Positions 1 to 9,161 of a stretch of DNA of 64,000 nucleotides are shown here, one piece after another. Each line of letters starts with the position of its first letter. The first letter of the stretch is position 1. The notes beneath the pieces were generated by a model. That model made no database searches, had not been told where the DNA came from, and saw only the letters and a program-made list of their open reading frames with translations. Source of the DNA: Gracilibacillus halotolerans (GTDB lineage Bacteria; Bacillota; Bacilli; Bacillales; Amphibacillaceae); the NCBI RefSeq assembly GCF_014206945.1, contig NZ_JACHON010000003.1, positions 1 through 64,000 of the forward strand, written 5' to 3'. Both the position numbers and the translations under genes were made by a program.

Positions 1-57
1 AGCCATAGAATTAAATATAGACAATCTTTGTTTCAAGCGAAAAGTGTTCAAAATTAA

Positions 58-686
58 TTAGCAAAAAGTGTTCAAAACTACTTGACGGTTACAATAATCC
101 AAAGAACCGTGAATCCTCCTACTATTATTAAACCAATTTACGTAATCAAATAACTCTAAATCCAGCTCTTCCTGACTAGAGAGAACTTTACCATGAACGA
201 ACTCTGTTTTAATAGTCTTAAACGTTGCTTCAGCTACTGCATTGTCATAAGGAGTCCCCTTTTCACTCAGTGAACGTTCAATGCCAAATGCGCCAAAACC
301 TTCGTCAATCATTTTATTTTTGAATTCACTTCCACGATCCGTGTTAAACAACTGAAGTCGATTTAGATTGTATGTAACGGATGCAAAAGCTTTTTGTACA
401 AGCTTTGCGTCCTTGCTGGGCCAGCACTATGACCAATAATTTCCCTATTAAATAAGTCTACCAACACGCAAATGTAATGCCATTTTTGTTGTACTCTTAC
501 GTATGTTAAGTCGCTCACAATCACTTTTAATTCTTCATATTGGTCAAATTCTCGATTTAATGTATTACCGATTTCAGATTCATTTACGGTAGTTTTTTTT
601 CGGTTTAAACTGTGCTACGGTGTACTTCGAAACAAGTCCTTTATCTTTCATGATCCGCCCAATGCGACGACGTGACAATTTGATTC
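58..686 (-). pseudogene. IS3-family (IS150-type) transposase OrfB remnant
   Basis: The last 97 codons (58-351) encode the end of a DDE integrase: NTDRGSEF, the GTPYDNAVAEATFKTIKTEF block and a WFNNSRRIHGSLDY tail. Further upstream other frames continue the family (SRRRIGRIMKDKGLVSKYTVAQFKP, then a YVRVQQKWHYICVLVDLF-like stretch), so the gene carries at least two frameshifts and lacks its N-terminus. It abuts the stop codon of the XRE gene at 687. OrfA is not visible. It is a dead transposase, not an active element. Confidence 0.85.
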
Positions 687-977
687 TTATCCATCCCAAT
701 ACTTCCCTAAATTGTTTATTTTCTCACTCATTTCCTCGTTCATATGTCTTTTTGCCAATGCTTTTACTTCATTAAAATCGATATGTAGTGCGATTAAAAT
801 ATTTATCAGCTTGCTTGCTCCGATATTTGTATATCTAGTTTCAAATTCCTCAATAGCCCTAGTGGATAAATTAACTACTTCTGCCAGGGCATCTCTTGTT
901 CTCCCTTGAGCGATTCTTTCCTTTTTAATTAAATGAGCTAGTTCTTTTAACAATTCTTTTTCATTATCTGTTTGCAT
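687..977 (-). CDS. XRE-family helix-turn-helix regulator
   Basis: This is a 96-residue protein with a Cro/CI-type HTH in its first 70 residues (IKKERIAQGRTRDALAEVVNLSTRAIEEFET). I chose the ATG at 977 because AAAAGGGG precedes it at proper spacing; an upstream in-frame start at 1004 has no better site. The C-terminus is a short helical tail without a recognisable sensor domain. The stop codon touches the IS remnant, so the 3' end may have been rewritten by the insertion. The target is unknown; a palindrome at 1025-1038 just upstream could be an autoregulatory operator. Confidence 0.7.
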   Translation of the reverse strand: MQTDNEKELLKELAHLIKKERIAQGRTRDALAEVVNLSTRAIEEFETRYTNIGASKLINILIALHIDFNEVKALAKRHMNEEMSEKINNLGKYWDG

Positions 978-1020
978 AAAAAATCCCCTTTTCTTCATTG
1001 TCAAAAAGAAAAGAGGTAAT

Positions 1021-1038
1021 TAGGACACATTATAATGT
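1021..1038. promoter_or_regulatory. Palindrome and repeated box upstream of the XRE gene
   Basis: CACATTATAATGTG (1025-1038) is a perfect 14-bp palindrome. The overlapping box TAGGACACATTAT (1021-1033) recurs at 1224-1236. Both lie in the 450-bp gap between the XRE regulator and the alcohol dehydrogenase, so they could be operator sites. The rest of 1039-1427 shows no gene that I can support. Confidence 0.35.
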
Positions 1039-1427
1039 GGTTTTTAGTAATAAAAGGTAAATTAAAGCTATTTTTGTATAATCTTTATTCATCATCGTTT
1101 CCACTTAAATAATGATTATTAATAGGAAAGTATCGTGTTTAAGGATTAGAAAAAATTAGAAGGTTATAGTTATAAGTCAAGGAATAGAAAACTCAATCGT
1201 AGCAGTAATATTTTCAAGCTGGATAGGACACATTATTAAATGGCAAAAGAAGGAGCAGAATGGGTTAAAGACGTCAATAAAGGGTAGATTAAAAACATGC
1301 CAGCTCATGGCTTTTATCATGATTGTTATAAATTTGTTAATAACTATGTATTCTACTTCAACTGCCTATTGCTTTTTCCTACTTACATTAGATTAAACAA
1401 AATGAATAATAAGAAGTTGGAGATAGT

Positions 1428-2387
1428 ATGAAAGGTTGGCAATTTACTAAAACGCATGAACCACTCAAACTCGTAGAGCAAGAAGATCCGAAGGCAGCTG
1501 CAGGGCATGTAGTGATTAAAACTGGTGCAGTTGGTCTATGTCATTCTGATGTTGGGACTTTAGAAGATGAAGGTTGGATGGCATTAATGCACCCACCAGT
1601 TATTATGGGTCACGAAAATGCTGGAACCATTATAGAAGTTGGTGAAGGAGTTACGGATTATAAAGTAGGAGATCGTGTCGCGATATGTCCAACTGGACCA
1701 TCTGGAAAAAATCCAGGGTACCATTATGATGGTGGTTTCGGGACAAAAATTCATGCACCAGCTGAGGATTTAGTTCATGTTCCTGATGAACTTTCCATCG
1801 AAATGGCCGCTTCAGCGACAGACGCAGGAATGACTTCCTACTCAGCGTTATTTAATATAGGACAAGCAAAGCCTGGTATGAACATTGCTTTAATAGGTAT
1901 TGGTGGATTAGGTCAATTTGCATTACAAGCGGCTGTAGCAAAAGGAATAAAAAATATATATGCAGCTGATGTGAGTGAGAAGGCGCGTGAACTAGCCAAA
2001 GAACTTGGAGCAGTTGAAGTTGTAGCCGATATTAAAGATTTGGCGGACAAAGACTTAGACTTAATTGTAGATTATGCAGGTTTTGGAGTTACTACTTCCG
2101 ATGCTTTAGAGATAGTAAAACCGGGTGGAACTGTTGTATTAGTTGGTATGGGGAAACTGAAAACTACGATTAATACAACATCATTTATAACAGGCGCTAA
2201 GCGATTATTAGCGAATGTTGGTGGGACACCTAAGGATATTGCGGAGATTTACGAATTAATGGCAGCGGGCAAATTAAATCCAAAATTAACGAAGATTGAT
2301 TTTAAAGATATTCCTGAAGGTATTGAAAAACTAAAGGCTGGAGAAGTACAAGGCCGCTTAGTAGCCGTATATGATAATGAAGAATAA
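1428..2387 (+). CDS. Zinc-dependent alcohol dehydrogenase, short form
   Basis: This is a medium-chain dehydrogenase (MDR/GroES-like) of 319 residues. The catalytic zinc site is visible as GLCHSDVG and GHENAG, and the Rossmann motif as GIGGLGQFALQ, followed by an acidic residue at the end of beta-2 (AADVS) that suggests NAD(H). The usual four-cysteine structural-zinc lobe is missing: the segment after AICPTGPSG runs straight to YDGGFGTKIHAPAE. That explains the length below the usual 340-350. It probably oxidises or reduces an alcohol/aldehyde pair; the substrate cannot be read from sequence. It has its own ribosome site (TTGGAGATAGT) and a hairpin after the stop. Confidence 0.85.
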   Translation: MKGWQFTKTHEPLKLVEQEDPKAAAGHVVIKTGAVGLCHSDVGTLEDEGWMALMHPPVIMGHENAGTIIEVGEGVTDYKVGDRVAICPTGPSGKNPGYHYDGGFGTKIHAPAEDLVHVPDELSIEMAASATDAGMTSYSALFNIGQAKPGMNIALIGIGGLGQFALQAAVAKGIKNIYAADVSEKARELAKELGAVEVVADIKDLADKDLDLIVDYAGFGVTTSDALEIVKPGGTVVLVGMGKLKTTINTTSFITGAKRLLANVGGTPKDIAEIYELMAAGKLNPKLTKIDFKDIPEGIEKLKAGEVQGRLVAVYDNEE

Positions 2388-2402
2388 AATATAACAGTAA
2401 AT

Positions 2403-2444
2403 AAGGAGGTTCTAAGCAGTAACAATTTTGCTTGGAACCTCCTT
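2403..2444. terminator. Convergent hairpin
   Basis: AAGGAGGTTCTAAGC pairs with GCTTGGAACCTCCTT across a 12-nt loop. It lies between the convergent alcohol dehydrogenase and acyltransferase genes. The T tract is short on both strands. Confidence 0.6.
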
Positions 2445-2527
2445 TAAGAGTTATATATAAGTGTTTCGGAGATTTTATATTTAGGCAGTTCTAATCGTTG
2501 GATTAATTATCTGTTGATAACACGACA

Positions 2528-4324
2528 TTAACTTATGTCCTCGATAAACATTTCGTCTTCGGCAATCATTCGTAGTTCCTCTAGTGCTGCAATCATATGG
2601 TTCATTAGTTGCTTTCCTTTAAACTCATTTACTGTAAAGCTTGAGAGGTTAAGGGAAATCGAATGGTCCAAAATGAAGTAGGCTAAGCCATGACCATCCT
2701 CAACTACTGGCGCAAACATACGGGATCTAGCACCTGGATAAATCATTCCGCTTGTTGAAATAAAGTCATGTCGAAGCTTTACATAACCTTCATCACGGAA
2801 TAGTTCTGGCAGTTCATTGATACCGAGTTGGTCACCAAACCGGTAATACATTTGTTCCAATCCAAATAAATGACGCTCCACCCCGAGTCCTTTTTGGCAA
2901 TATTGAATTCGAGCTGAATGGGCATTACTCGCGATTTTCATCAAGGAGTATAATGTCTCATTGGATTCCTCTCCGCTTTCTATTGCTTCCACTAAGATAC
3001 GTTTCTCCATACTTGTCGCTCGTGCGTTTTCAGTTCGTCCTTCATGGAAATATCCAACCGATACCGGCTCATAGACACTCTTGAATTCTCCGTACGTTCG
3101 GTATTGCGCGAGTTGTAAAGCCATATGGAAAAAGGCATCTGGACTTATTTGTAACTCCTTAATTTTCTCTGCGCCAAAGTCGTTAAAGGTTGTTTTCAAT
3201 AGAGAGAACTCTTTACTCTGTGCTAGATATTTAAATCGTAGTTGTTCTAATCTTATTTTCACATCTTCTGAAAGGTCCCATTCCTTTTTTTCAATCCTCG
3301 GTGCTTCCGTACAACAATCCGTCTGAATCAGTTCTTTCTGCAGACCATTAAAAATATGGCCAACGACGGTGGAGACGGTCATCCCATCTACTGCAGAATG
3401 TTCAATATTAAAACCTACTTCGCCGTTTTTTGTTAGGACGATTTGAATTGTTTTATCAAAATGTTTATTGGTAGGGTGTAGCATCAAATTCTCAAGTGCC
3501 TCTTGGCTTGTCTCACTACATTCATCAATTGAAATGATGGCCAGAGAGTCGGCGATTGTTTGTAATGTATCGGCATTTACATTTGATTGCTTTAGCTTAT
3601 TGTAAAGTTGTGCTGCTTCATCACGTTCAGCTGTTGTAAAAATACCGACATTGACACTGTCATTTTCATCTGCATCTTTTTCGAGTCTCGACTGTATTGC
3701 CGATGAAATCGCATCGATGGAATAGGGAATACCTTCTTCATTTGTCACTGGTACCTTATATACATTGTTCTTGTATAGAATCACGACATGATTGTCTTTT
3801 TTATCATGCTCAGCTACGTAAAATGTATCTTTATCGAGTTGAGGGATTCGAACGGAGCGAAATAATTTTGTATATTGTCCCATATCAAGGGGCTTTCCTT
3901 TAAAAAAGTGAGGTTCTAATGTTTCATCGATAATGCTATGGTAGAGCTCTCGCAGGAGAAAGCTAATTTTTCCCGCTATATCTGTTTGGTTCGCTTCTAA
4001 CAGTATATTGAAATTAGAAGTGAGTGGTAGAGAGCCACGATGTTTTAGGTACATATCCTCCCACAAAGGAGTAAGCCAGCTTCCATCTCTTGCTTGATCC
4101 CATGCGCGTAATTGTTGCTGGAGCTTCCCTGCATCTCCACCTGGTCGGAAGAACTGATGGACTACTTGCCTTGTTTTTTCATATTGCTCGTTGCTAACTA
4201 ACGGCTCAATCCATTCTAGTAGCTTTACTTTCGTGTGATTGAGTGGCGGTACAGGTAATTTTGGTAATGTGTGTTGATGAACAAATGTCTTTTTTATTTT
4301 TAATTGCTCCTTTCTATGATGCAA
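2528..4324 (-). CDS. Choline/carnitine O-acyltransferase family protein
   Basis: This 598-residue protein matches the carnitine/choline acyltransferase family in length and motifs. The catalytic histidine is in IEHSAVDG (about residue 309), and the STS motif is in FISTSGMIYPG near residue 525. Such enzymes move an acyl group between CoA and carnitine or choline. It lies beside a GbsR-type regulator and an OpuC-type transporter, which fits carnitine or choline metabolism (inference). The open frame begins at a TTG with a poor ribosome site. The best Shine-Dalgarno-like AAAGGAG lies inside the frame (about 4307-4313) with no ATG/GTG/TTG at the right distance, so the true start is uncertain. Confidence 0.82.
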   Translation of the reverse strand: MHHRKEQLKIKKTFVHQHTLPKLPVPPLNHTKVKLLEWIEPLVSNEQYEKTRQVVHQFFRPGGDAGKLQQQLRAWDQARDGSWLTPLWEDMYLKHRGSLPLTSNFNILLEANQTDIAGKISFLLRELYHSIIDETLEPHFFKGKPLDMGQYTKLFRSVRIPQLDKDTFYVAEHDKKDNHVVILYKNNVYKVPVTNEEGIPYSIDAISSAIQSRLEKDADENDSVNVGIFTTAERDEAAQLYNKLKQSNVNADTLQTIADSLAIISIDECSETSQEALENLMLHPTNKHFDKTIQIVLTKNGEVGFNIEHSAVDGMTVSTVVGHIFNGLQKELIQTDCCTEAPRIEKKEWDLSEDVKIRLEQLRFKYLAQSKEFSLLKTTFNDFGAEKIKELQISPDAFFHMALQLAQYRTYGEFKSVYEPVSVGYFHEGRTENARATSMEKRILVEAIESGEESNETLYSLMKIASNAHSARIQYCQKGLGVERHLFGLEQMYYRFGDQLGINELPELFRDEGYVKLRHDFISTSGMIYPGARSRMFAPVVEDGHGLAYFILDHSISLNLSSFTVNEFKGKQLMNHMIAALEELRMIAEDEMFIEDIS

Positions 4325-4379
4325 GTCTTCTGTAATACTTTGAATCTCTGAATAAGGATATAAATATTATTTTTCGGAT

Positions 4380-4404
4380 AGTAAATAGGCTTAGCTATTT
4401 TACT
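4380..4404. promoter_or_regulatory. Imperfect palindrome upstream of the acyltransferase
   Basis: AGTAAATAG and CTATTTTACT form an inverted repeat in the 366-bp gap between the acyltransferase and the GbsR-type gene. It could be an operator or part of a leader. Apart from this and the hairpin at 4651-4677, I see nothing in 4325-4690. Confidence 0.25.
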
Positions 4405-4650
4405 AAGCTAGCATGTACATTCATTTGGATTAGGAATGTGACCTTAAAGGGTAGAACAGATGAGTTCGTGGACTCCTATCAAAATGTTTAATGGGGTATT
4501 TTAACCATAAAAAAATCTCCCTGCTAAGAAGAAAAGGAAAATTCCATATAGTTGTGTATTTGCTAAACATTTTTTAAAAGAGGATATTACGTTCGAGTAG
4601 TCTTATTATACGATAAAAAGCTGTTTTTTGCATGGATTACACTTTTTATC

Positions 4651-4677
4651 AGGGAACAGGAAATCGTCCCTGTCCCT
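4651..4677 (-). terminator. Hairpin after the GbsR-type gene
   Basis: AGGGACAGG and CCTGTTCCCT pair on the minus strand, followed by GATAAAAAGTG. The hairpin sits 14 nt after the stop of the regulator. Its U tract is poor, so it may instead be one of the GGGACAGG-type intergenic repeats seen in this group. Confidence 0.45.
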
Positions 4678-4690
4678 ATTGTTCTCGTGC

Positions 4691-5269
4691 TTATTTGTCT
4701 TTCTTATCGTTCGGTGAATTGGAATGGCTACTGTCGTGTATAGGAACATGTTTAAAGACTTCACCACTTTCCAAAAATTCAACGAGTCGATATAACCAAT
4801 TATAGTAATCCTTCCATAATTGTATTTCCTGAGTGAGTTCGTCTAGCGTTTCTTCTTCATCATCGCTTAGTGAAGAGCTTTCGCCTAGTTTTGCTAACTC
4901 ATCGCTAACTCTTTTTTCAAATACTCTGCTTTTATTAATGGCTTCACGCCAATTAGAAGTGAATAAGGAAATGAATACTTGATGATAATTATCTTCAACC
5001 ATATAAAGGTCTTTTCTAACGCCTTTTTGAAACACCTTTTCGACAATGTTGTGTTGCACCATTTCCCGAATCACTTGACTCATTCTTGTTTTACTCATGC
5101 CTGTTCGTTCTGACAATTGATCAAGTGTCATCGGCGCACGATTCATATAAATAATCCCTAGTACGCGACCAACTGTTGTAGAAACACCGAAAGTACTCAT
5201 ATTATCTGCCGTTTTTTCGATAAATTTATCCCTTATAAGATCTAATTGTTCAGAATTTGTCCTGTTCAT
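4691..5269 (-). CDS. gbsR: GbsR/OpcR-family transcriptional regulator
   Basis: This is a MarR-type winged-helix protein of about 192 residues with the GbsR family signature (FGVSTTVGRVLGIIYMNRAPMTLDQLSERTGMSKTRMSQ, shown in part). GbsR/OpcR proteins repress glycine-betaine synthesis or osmolyte uptake genes; GbsR responds to choline. It is divergent from the opuC-type operon, the arrangement seen for opcR/opuC and gbsR in Bacillus. I prefer the ATG at 5269; a GTG at 5275 lies closer to the GGAGG. The C-terminus is a long acidic helical region. Orthology to GbsR rather than OpcR cannot be settled here. Confidence 0.85.
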   Translation of the reverse strand: MNRTNSEQLDLIRDKFIEKTADNMSTFGVSTTVGRVLGIIYMNRAPMTLDQLSERTGMSKTRMSQVIREMVQHNIVEKVFQKGVRKDLYMVEDNYHQVFISLFTSNWREAINKSRVFEKRVSDELAKLGESSSLSDDEEETLDELTQEIQLWKDYYNWLYRLVEFLESGEVFKHVPIHDSSHSNSPNDKKDK

Positions 5270-5347
5270 TAACACGATCACCTCCGAAAATTCCCAATAT
5301 AAAAGTCACTATATCATATCTATTCATAAAAGAAAAAGTTGAAGCTA

Positions 5348-5407
5348 AAGCTCGTAAAAGCATCGATTCGTACGAGATTCGACGATAAATCGCTATCATA
5401 CGAGCTT
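5348..5407. promoter_or_regulatory. Inverted repeat in the gbsR/opu divergent region
   Basis: AAGCTCGTA (5348-5356) and TACGAGCTT (5399-5407) are perfect inverted copies. They flank a second palindrome, TCGTACGA. They are candidates for binding by the adjacent GbsR-type repressor. I found no convincing promoter in the remainder of 5408-5695. Confidence 0.35.
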
Positions 5408-5695
5408 AATTCGTTTAAACTATGCAGTTTGTCCACTTTATAAACTTTAAACTTTACAGAATATATATTATGCTTAAGACATTCGTTTATTCCGAAATCT
5501 CAGCAACTAAGATATAAGAGAAAATATGTGAAGGGTCGAGCGTGAGATGTTATACGTGCTTTGTTAAAAAAATGTTTTTGCGCTTACCGTGCGCTTATCG
5601 GAAATATAAACCAAATCCATGCGAAGCTATATTTTTAACTTGGCAATAGATGCGTTATTCGTAATAAAGAAATAATGAGAAGGTGGTACGACTGA

Positions 5696-6832
5696 ATGAT
5701 TACATTGAAAAATGTTTATAAGCAATACGACGATGGATTTGAAGCATTAAAGAACATTAATTTAACATGCGAAGATGGAGAAATCACCGTATTAATCGGT
5801 CCAAGTGGTTGTGGTAAGACGACAACATTAAGACTATTAAACCGTCTTATCAATCCAACTAAGGGAAAAGTCTTAATCGACGATAAGGACATTTCTGAAA
5901 TTAATCCAGTGACGTTAAGAAGAAGTATTGGTTATGTTATTCAACATATTGGATTATTTCCACACATGACGATTGCAAGCAATATAGGCGTTGTTCCGAG
6001 ATTATTGAAATGGGATAAACAAAGTATTACAAAAAGAGTAGACGAATTATTAGATCTTGTTGGCCTCGAACCGGAGACATACCGTTCCCGCTATCCTTCC
6101 GAGTTGAGTGGTGGTCAGCAACAACGTATTGGTGTCGCTCGAGCACTTGCAGCTGAACCTTCTATCATTTTAATGGATGAACCCTTCAGTGCCCTAGATC
6201 CGATTAGTCGTGAACAATTACAAGATGAGTTGGTTCGTTTACAAAAGGAAATTAAAAAATCGATTGTATTTGTTACACATGATATGGACGAAGCATTAAA
6301 AATTGCGGATAAAATCATTCTGATGAAAGATGGTGAAATCGTTCAGCAGGGTAAACCTGAGGAGCTATTACGACGTCCTGCTAATGATTTTGTCAAGAAT
6401 TTCATTGGGCAAAAGCGATTGGAAAAGGTAGAGGAGATTCCTGTTGCGAAAGAAGTAATGATTAGAAAGCCAGTAACTACCTATCCACGTAGAGGCTTAG
6501 CGGAAGCGATGAATGCGATGGAAAAGAAACAAGTGGATACGCTTGTTGTTATCGATGAAGAGCATCAGCTAAAAGGCTATGTTTCGATCTATGATGTCCT
6601 CCGCGAGTACCAAGACGAGAATAAACGAGTGGATGATATCTATCAGCCATTCGAACACACTATTGGTCCTGAAACATTACTTTCGGATGCGGTTGTGATT
6701 TTTAACGAAAGTAAGACTGGATACCTGCCTGTGATTACTGACGATAACAAATTAATAGGATTAATCACACGAGGAACGATTGTAGGGTATTTGGGAGATG
6801 TATATCCGTCCGTTGGAAACGGAGGGGTGTAA
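5696..6832 (+). CDS. opuCA: Osmoprotectant ABC transporter ATPase with CBS domains
   Basis: This 378-residue ATPase energises uptake of quaternary amines (betaine, carnitine, choline). Walker A is GPSGCGKTT, the signature is LSGGQQQRIGVARAL and Walker B is IILMDEPFSALD. The last about 120 residues form a CBS pair (MIRKPVTTYPRRGLAEAMNAM and a second repeat near LSDAVVIFNESKTGYLPVI), which in the OpuA/OpuC family senses ionic strength. The start has AAGGTGG at good spacing. The stop directly abuts the GTG of the first permease, so the genes form one operon. OpuB versus OpuC specificity cannot be decided. Confidence 0.92.
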   Translation: MITLKNVYKQYDDGFEALKNINLTCEDGEITVLIGPSGCGKTTTLRLLNRLINPTKGKVLIDDKDISEINPVTLRRSIGYVIQHIGLFPHMTIASNIGVVPRLLKWDKQSITKRVDELLDLVGLEPETYRSRYPSELSGGQQQRIGVARALAAEPSIILMDEPFSALDPISREQLQDELVRLQKEIKKSIVFVTHDMDEALKIADKIILMKDGEIVQQGKPEELLRRPANDFVKNFIGQKRLEKVEEIPVAKEVMIRKPVTTYPRRGLAEAMNAMEKKQVDTLVVIDEEHQLKGYVSIYDVLREYQDENKRVDDIYQPFEHTIGPETLLSDAVVIFNESKTGYLPVITDDNKLIGLITRGTIVGYLGDVYPSVGNGGV

Positions 6833-7510
6833 GTGAGAGATTACAACTATTTAACAGTGTTTGTAGACCGAGCACCAACTCTCCTTAATGCACTCGGAGA
6901 ACACTTATTTATGACAATTGTAGCTGTTCTTCTTGGGTGTATTGTATCCATTCCTCTTGGGATATATCTAACGAGAACAAAGGTTGAGTGGATTCGTTCT
7001 ACTACATTTACAATAGCGAATATATTTCAAACAATCCCAAGTTTGGCCATGCTGGGAATTCTCCTTCCGTTATTAGGAGTAGGACTTGTCCCTGCGATTG
7101 TTGCATTGTTTTTATATTCACTTATGCCAGTGTTGCGTAATACGTACGCAGGTTTTAATTCCATAGACCAAGGTGTTATCCAGTCTGCTATCGGTATGGG
7201 TTACAGCCCTGCACAAAGATTGCTTCAGATTGAGTTACCACTTGCAATCCCCTACATTATGTCAGGAATTCGACTGACAACAGTCTATATCATTAACTGG
7301 GCAACGCTAGCAACATTAATTGGCGCTGGTGGTCTAGGAGAACCGATTATCAGTGGCTTAGGTGTTTATGATAAACCGCTTATCTTTGCAGCGGCTGCAT
7401 TATCTATGTTGCTCGCTCTTGCGGCGGACTTTTTACTAGGTCTATTGGAAAAGGCCTTTTTCAAGAAAAATTACGGAAAAAAGAAAAAACAAATGAACAC
7501 GGAGGTTTAA
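6833..7510 (+). CDS. opuCB: Osmoprotectant ABC transporter permease
   Basis: This 225-residue membrane subunit of the betaine/carnitine/choline type has about six membrane segments. The EAA-like loop GVIQSAIGMGYSPAQRLLQIELPLAIPYIMSGI contacts the ATPase. It starts with GTG immediately after the opuCA stop, preceded by GGAGGGGTGTAA. A second, paralogous permease follows the binding protein, which matches the CB-CC-CD order of opuC. The tail is lysine-rich and probably cytoplasmic. Confidence 0.9.
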   Translation: MRDYNYLTVFVDRAPTLLNALGEHLFMTIVAVLLGCIVSIPLGIYLTRTKVEWIRSTTFTIANIFQTIPSLAMLGILLPLLGVGLVPAIVALFLYSLMPVLRNTYAGFNSIDQGVIQSAIGMGYSPAQRLLQIELPLAIPYIMSGIRLTTVYIINWATLATLIGAGGLGEPIISGLGVYDKPLIFAAAALSMLLALAADFLLGLLEKAFFKKNYGKKKKQMNTEV

Positions 7511-7517
7511 AACAATA

Positions 7518-8405
7518 ATGAAGAAAAAATTAATTGCGTTCTTTTCAGTATTAACTTTACTATTAGCAGGGTGTGGTTCCGGTGGAGATACCATCACAAT
7601 TGGAGCTATTACATCAACAGAAACAAAACTAATGGCACACATCTATAAGCAGCTTATTGAAGATCAAACAGATTTAACCGTAGAAGTGAAGGAAGACCTT
7701 GCGACAAGTCCAGTAATTATTGAGTCAATGAAGGCGGGAGACTTACAAGGATCTATGCAGTATACAGGTACGTCGTTATCTTCATTCTTCGAAATTGAAA
7801 ATCCACAAGATTCAGAAGCAACATTACAACAAGCTAAAGATGCATTTGCTGGAGATGAATTTAATTTCCACTGGTTTGATTCCCATGGCTTCTCTAATAC
7901 GTATATCTTTACCGTAACAAGAGAGCTAGCGGAAGAACATAACCTTGAAAAAGTATCGGATCTAAAAGATATTGCTGGCGATTTAAGAGCTGGATTTGAT
8001 ACAGCTTGGCTAGAGCGTGAAGAAGATGGTTACCCTGCTTTTAAAGAAGTGTATGGTATTGAGTTTGGAGATACGAAACCGATGGAAATTAGCTTAGTAT
8101 ACGATGCAGTGAAAAATGGAGAAATGGACATCGTTCTGGCTTATTCAACAGATGCTCGAATTCCAGAGTATGATCTAGTGACGTTAGAAGATGACTTAAA
8201 CTTCTTCCCGCCATATGATGCAAGTCCTGTCTTCTTACAAGAGACAATTGATGAATATCCGGAAATTGCAGATGCAATTGAACCATTACTAGGATTGATT
8301 GACGAAGAAATGATGGCAATCTTAAATGGTGAAGTAGACATTCATGGTAAAAGTCTAGAAGAAGCTGCAGAAGACTTCTTGGTAGAACAAGGCTTATTGG
8401 AATAG
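7518..8405 (+). CDS. opuCC: Osmoprotectant-binding lipoprotein
   Basis: This 295-residue substrate-binding lipoprotein has an N-terminal signal with lipobox LLAGC, followed by the OpuAC-type fold (ITIGAITSTETKLMAHIYKQL and later DIVLAYSTDARI). It would be anchored outside the membrane and deliver quaternary amines to the two permeases. It has a GGAGG ribosome site 7-8 nt after the upstream stop. Family members bind choline only (OpuBC) or a broad range (OpuCC); I cannot separate these by eye. Confidence 0.9.
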   Translation: MKKKLIAFFSVLTLLLAGCGSGGDTITIGAITSTETKLMAHIYKQLIEDQTDLTVEVKEDLATSPVIIESMKAGDLQGSMQYTGTSLSSFFEIENPQDSEATLQQAKDAFAGDEFNFHWFDSHGFSNTYIFTVTRELAEEHNLEKVSDLKDIAGDLRAGFDTAWLEREEDGYPAFKEVYGIEFGDTKPMEISLVYDAVKNGEMDIVLAYSTDARIPEYDLVTLEDDLNFFPPYDASPVFLQETIDEYPEIADAIEPLLGLIDEEMMAILNGEVDIHGKSLEEAAEDFLVEQGLLE

Positions 8406-8415
8406 GAGGCTAACT

Positions 8416-9057
8416 ATGAACGGGCTTATAGAATTCTTTCAATATTTAGGAAAGAACTGGGCTGACCTGCTCGCTTTAACGTTTGAACATATCGTAATGG
8501 TTGTTATTGGTATGGGCATAGCGTTAGTGATTGGGATTTTGCTTGGAATCATCAGCTCAAAAAACGAGAGGCTCGCTTCAATCATTTTGGCTGTTGCCAA
8601 CCTTATCCAGGTGTTTCCAAGTCTTGCTCTCTTAACGGTATTAATGCTGTTTTTTGGACTAGGATCAAGTACAGTCGTGATTGCTTTAGTTCTCTATTCC
8701 TTACTACCAATTATTCGTAACACGTATGTTGGTTTGAAAGAAGTGGATGCGAGTACGACACAGGCAGGAACAGGTTTAGGGATGAATACGTGGCAAGTCC
8801 TTTTTAAGGTACAGTTACCACTGTCTGTTCCTTTCTTGCTAGCTGGTGTGCGTATTGCAATGGTAATTAGCATTGGTGTAGCGGCACTTGCCCCGTTTAT
8901 CGGTGGTGGTGGATTAGGAACAACCATTTATTCTGGTATTAACTTGCGTGACCCAATGCAAATATACAGTGGTGCCCTGGTCGCAGCTGCTTTGGCTATT
9001 CTAGCAGACTATTTGTTAGGAAAAGCACAAAAAAAGTTTGATAAATCAAAAGCATAA
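8416..9057 (+). CDS. opuCD: Osmoprotectant ABC transporter second permease
   Basis: This 213-residue inner-membrane subunit is a paralogue of the first permease. Membrane segments begin after residue 20, and the ATPase-contact loop is TQAGTGLGMNTWQVLFKVQLPLSVP (partly quoted). It is the last gene of the four-gene uptake operon and is followed by a hairpin with a T run. The ribosome site GGAGG precedes the ATG. Confidence 0.9.
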   Translation: MNGLIEFFQYLGKNWADLLALTFEHIVMVVIGMGIALVIGILLGIISSKNERLASIILAVANLIQVFPSLALLTVLMLFFGLGSSTVVIALVLYSLLPIIRNTYVGLKEVDASTTQAGTGLGMNTWQVLFKVQLPLSVPFLLAGVRIAMVISIGVAALAPFIGGGGLGTTIYSGINLRDPMQIYSGALVAAALAILADYLLGKAQKKFDKSKA

Positions 9058-9064
9058 AGCGAGA

Positions 9065-9097
9065 AATTCCTCGGATAACTATTCGGGGGATTTTTTT
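9065..9097 (+). terminator. Terminator of the opu operon
   Basis: AATTCCTCGGAT pairs imperfectly with ATTCGGGGGATT, followed by seven T residues. It lies directly after the opuCD stop. Confidence 0.8.
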
Positions 9098-9161
9098 CCC
9101 CTCATCATATACATTGGAGAAATAACATCCATACAAACGGGGGCAAGTTTCCAAAAAAGTA

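Noticed and set aside
1-80. Two AAAAGTGTTCAAAA repeats at the window edge
   Set aside because: They are probably the end of the IS element and cannot be interpreted without the sequence to the left.
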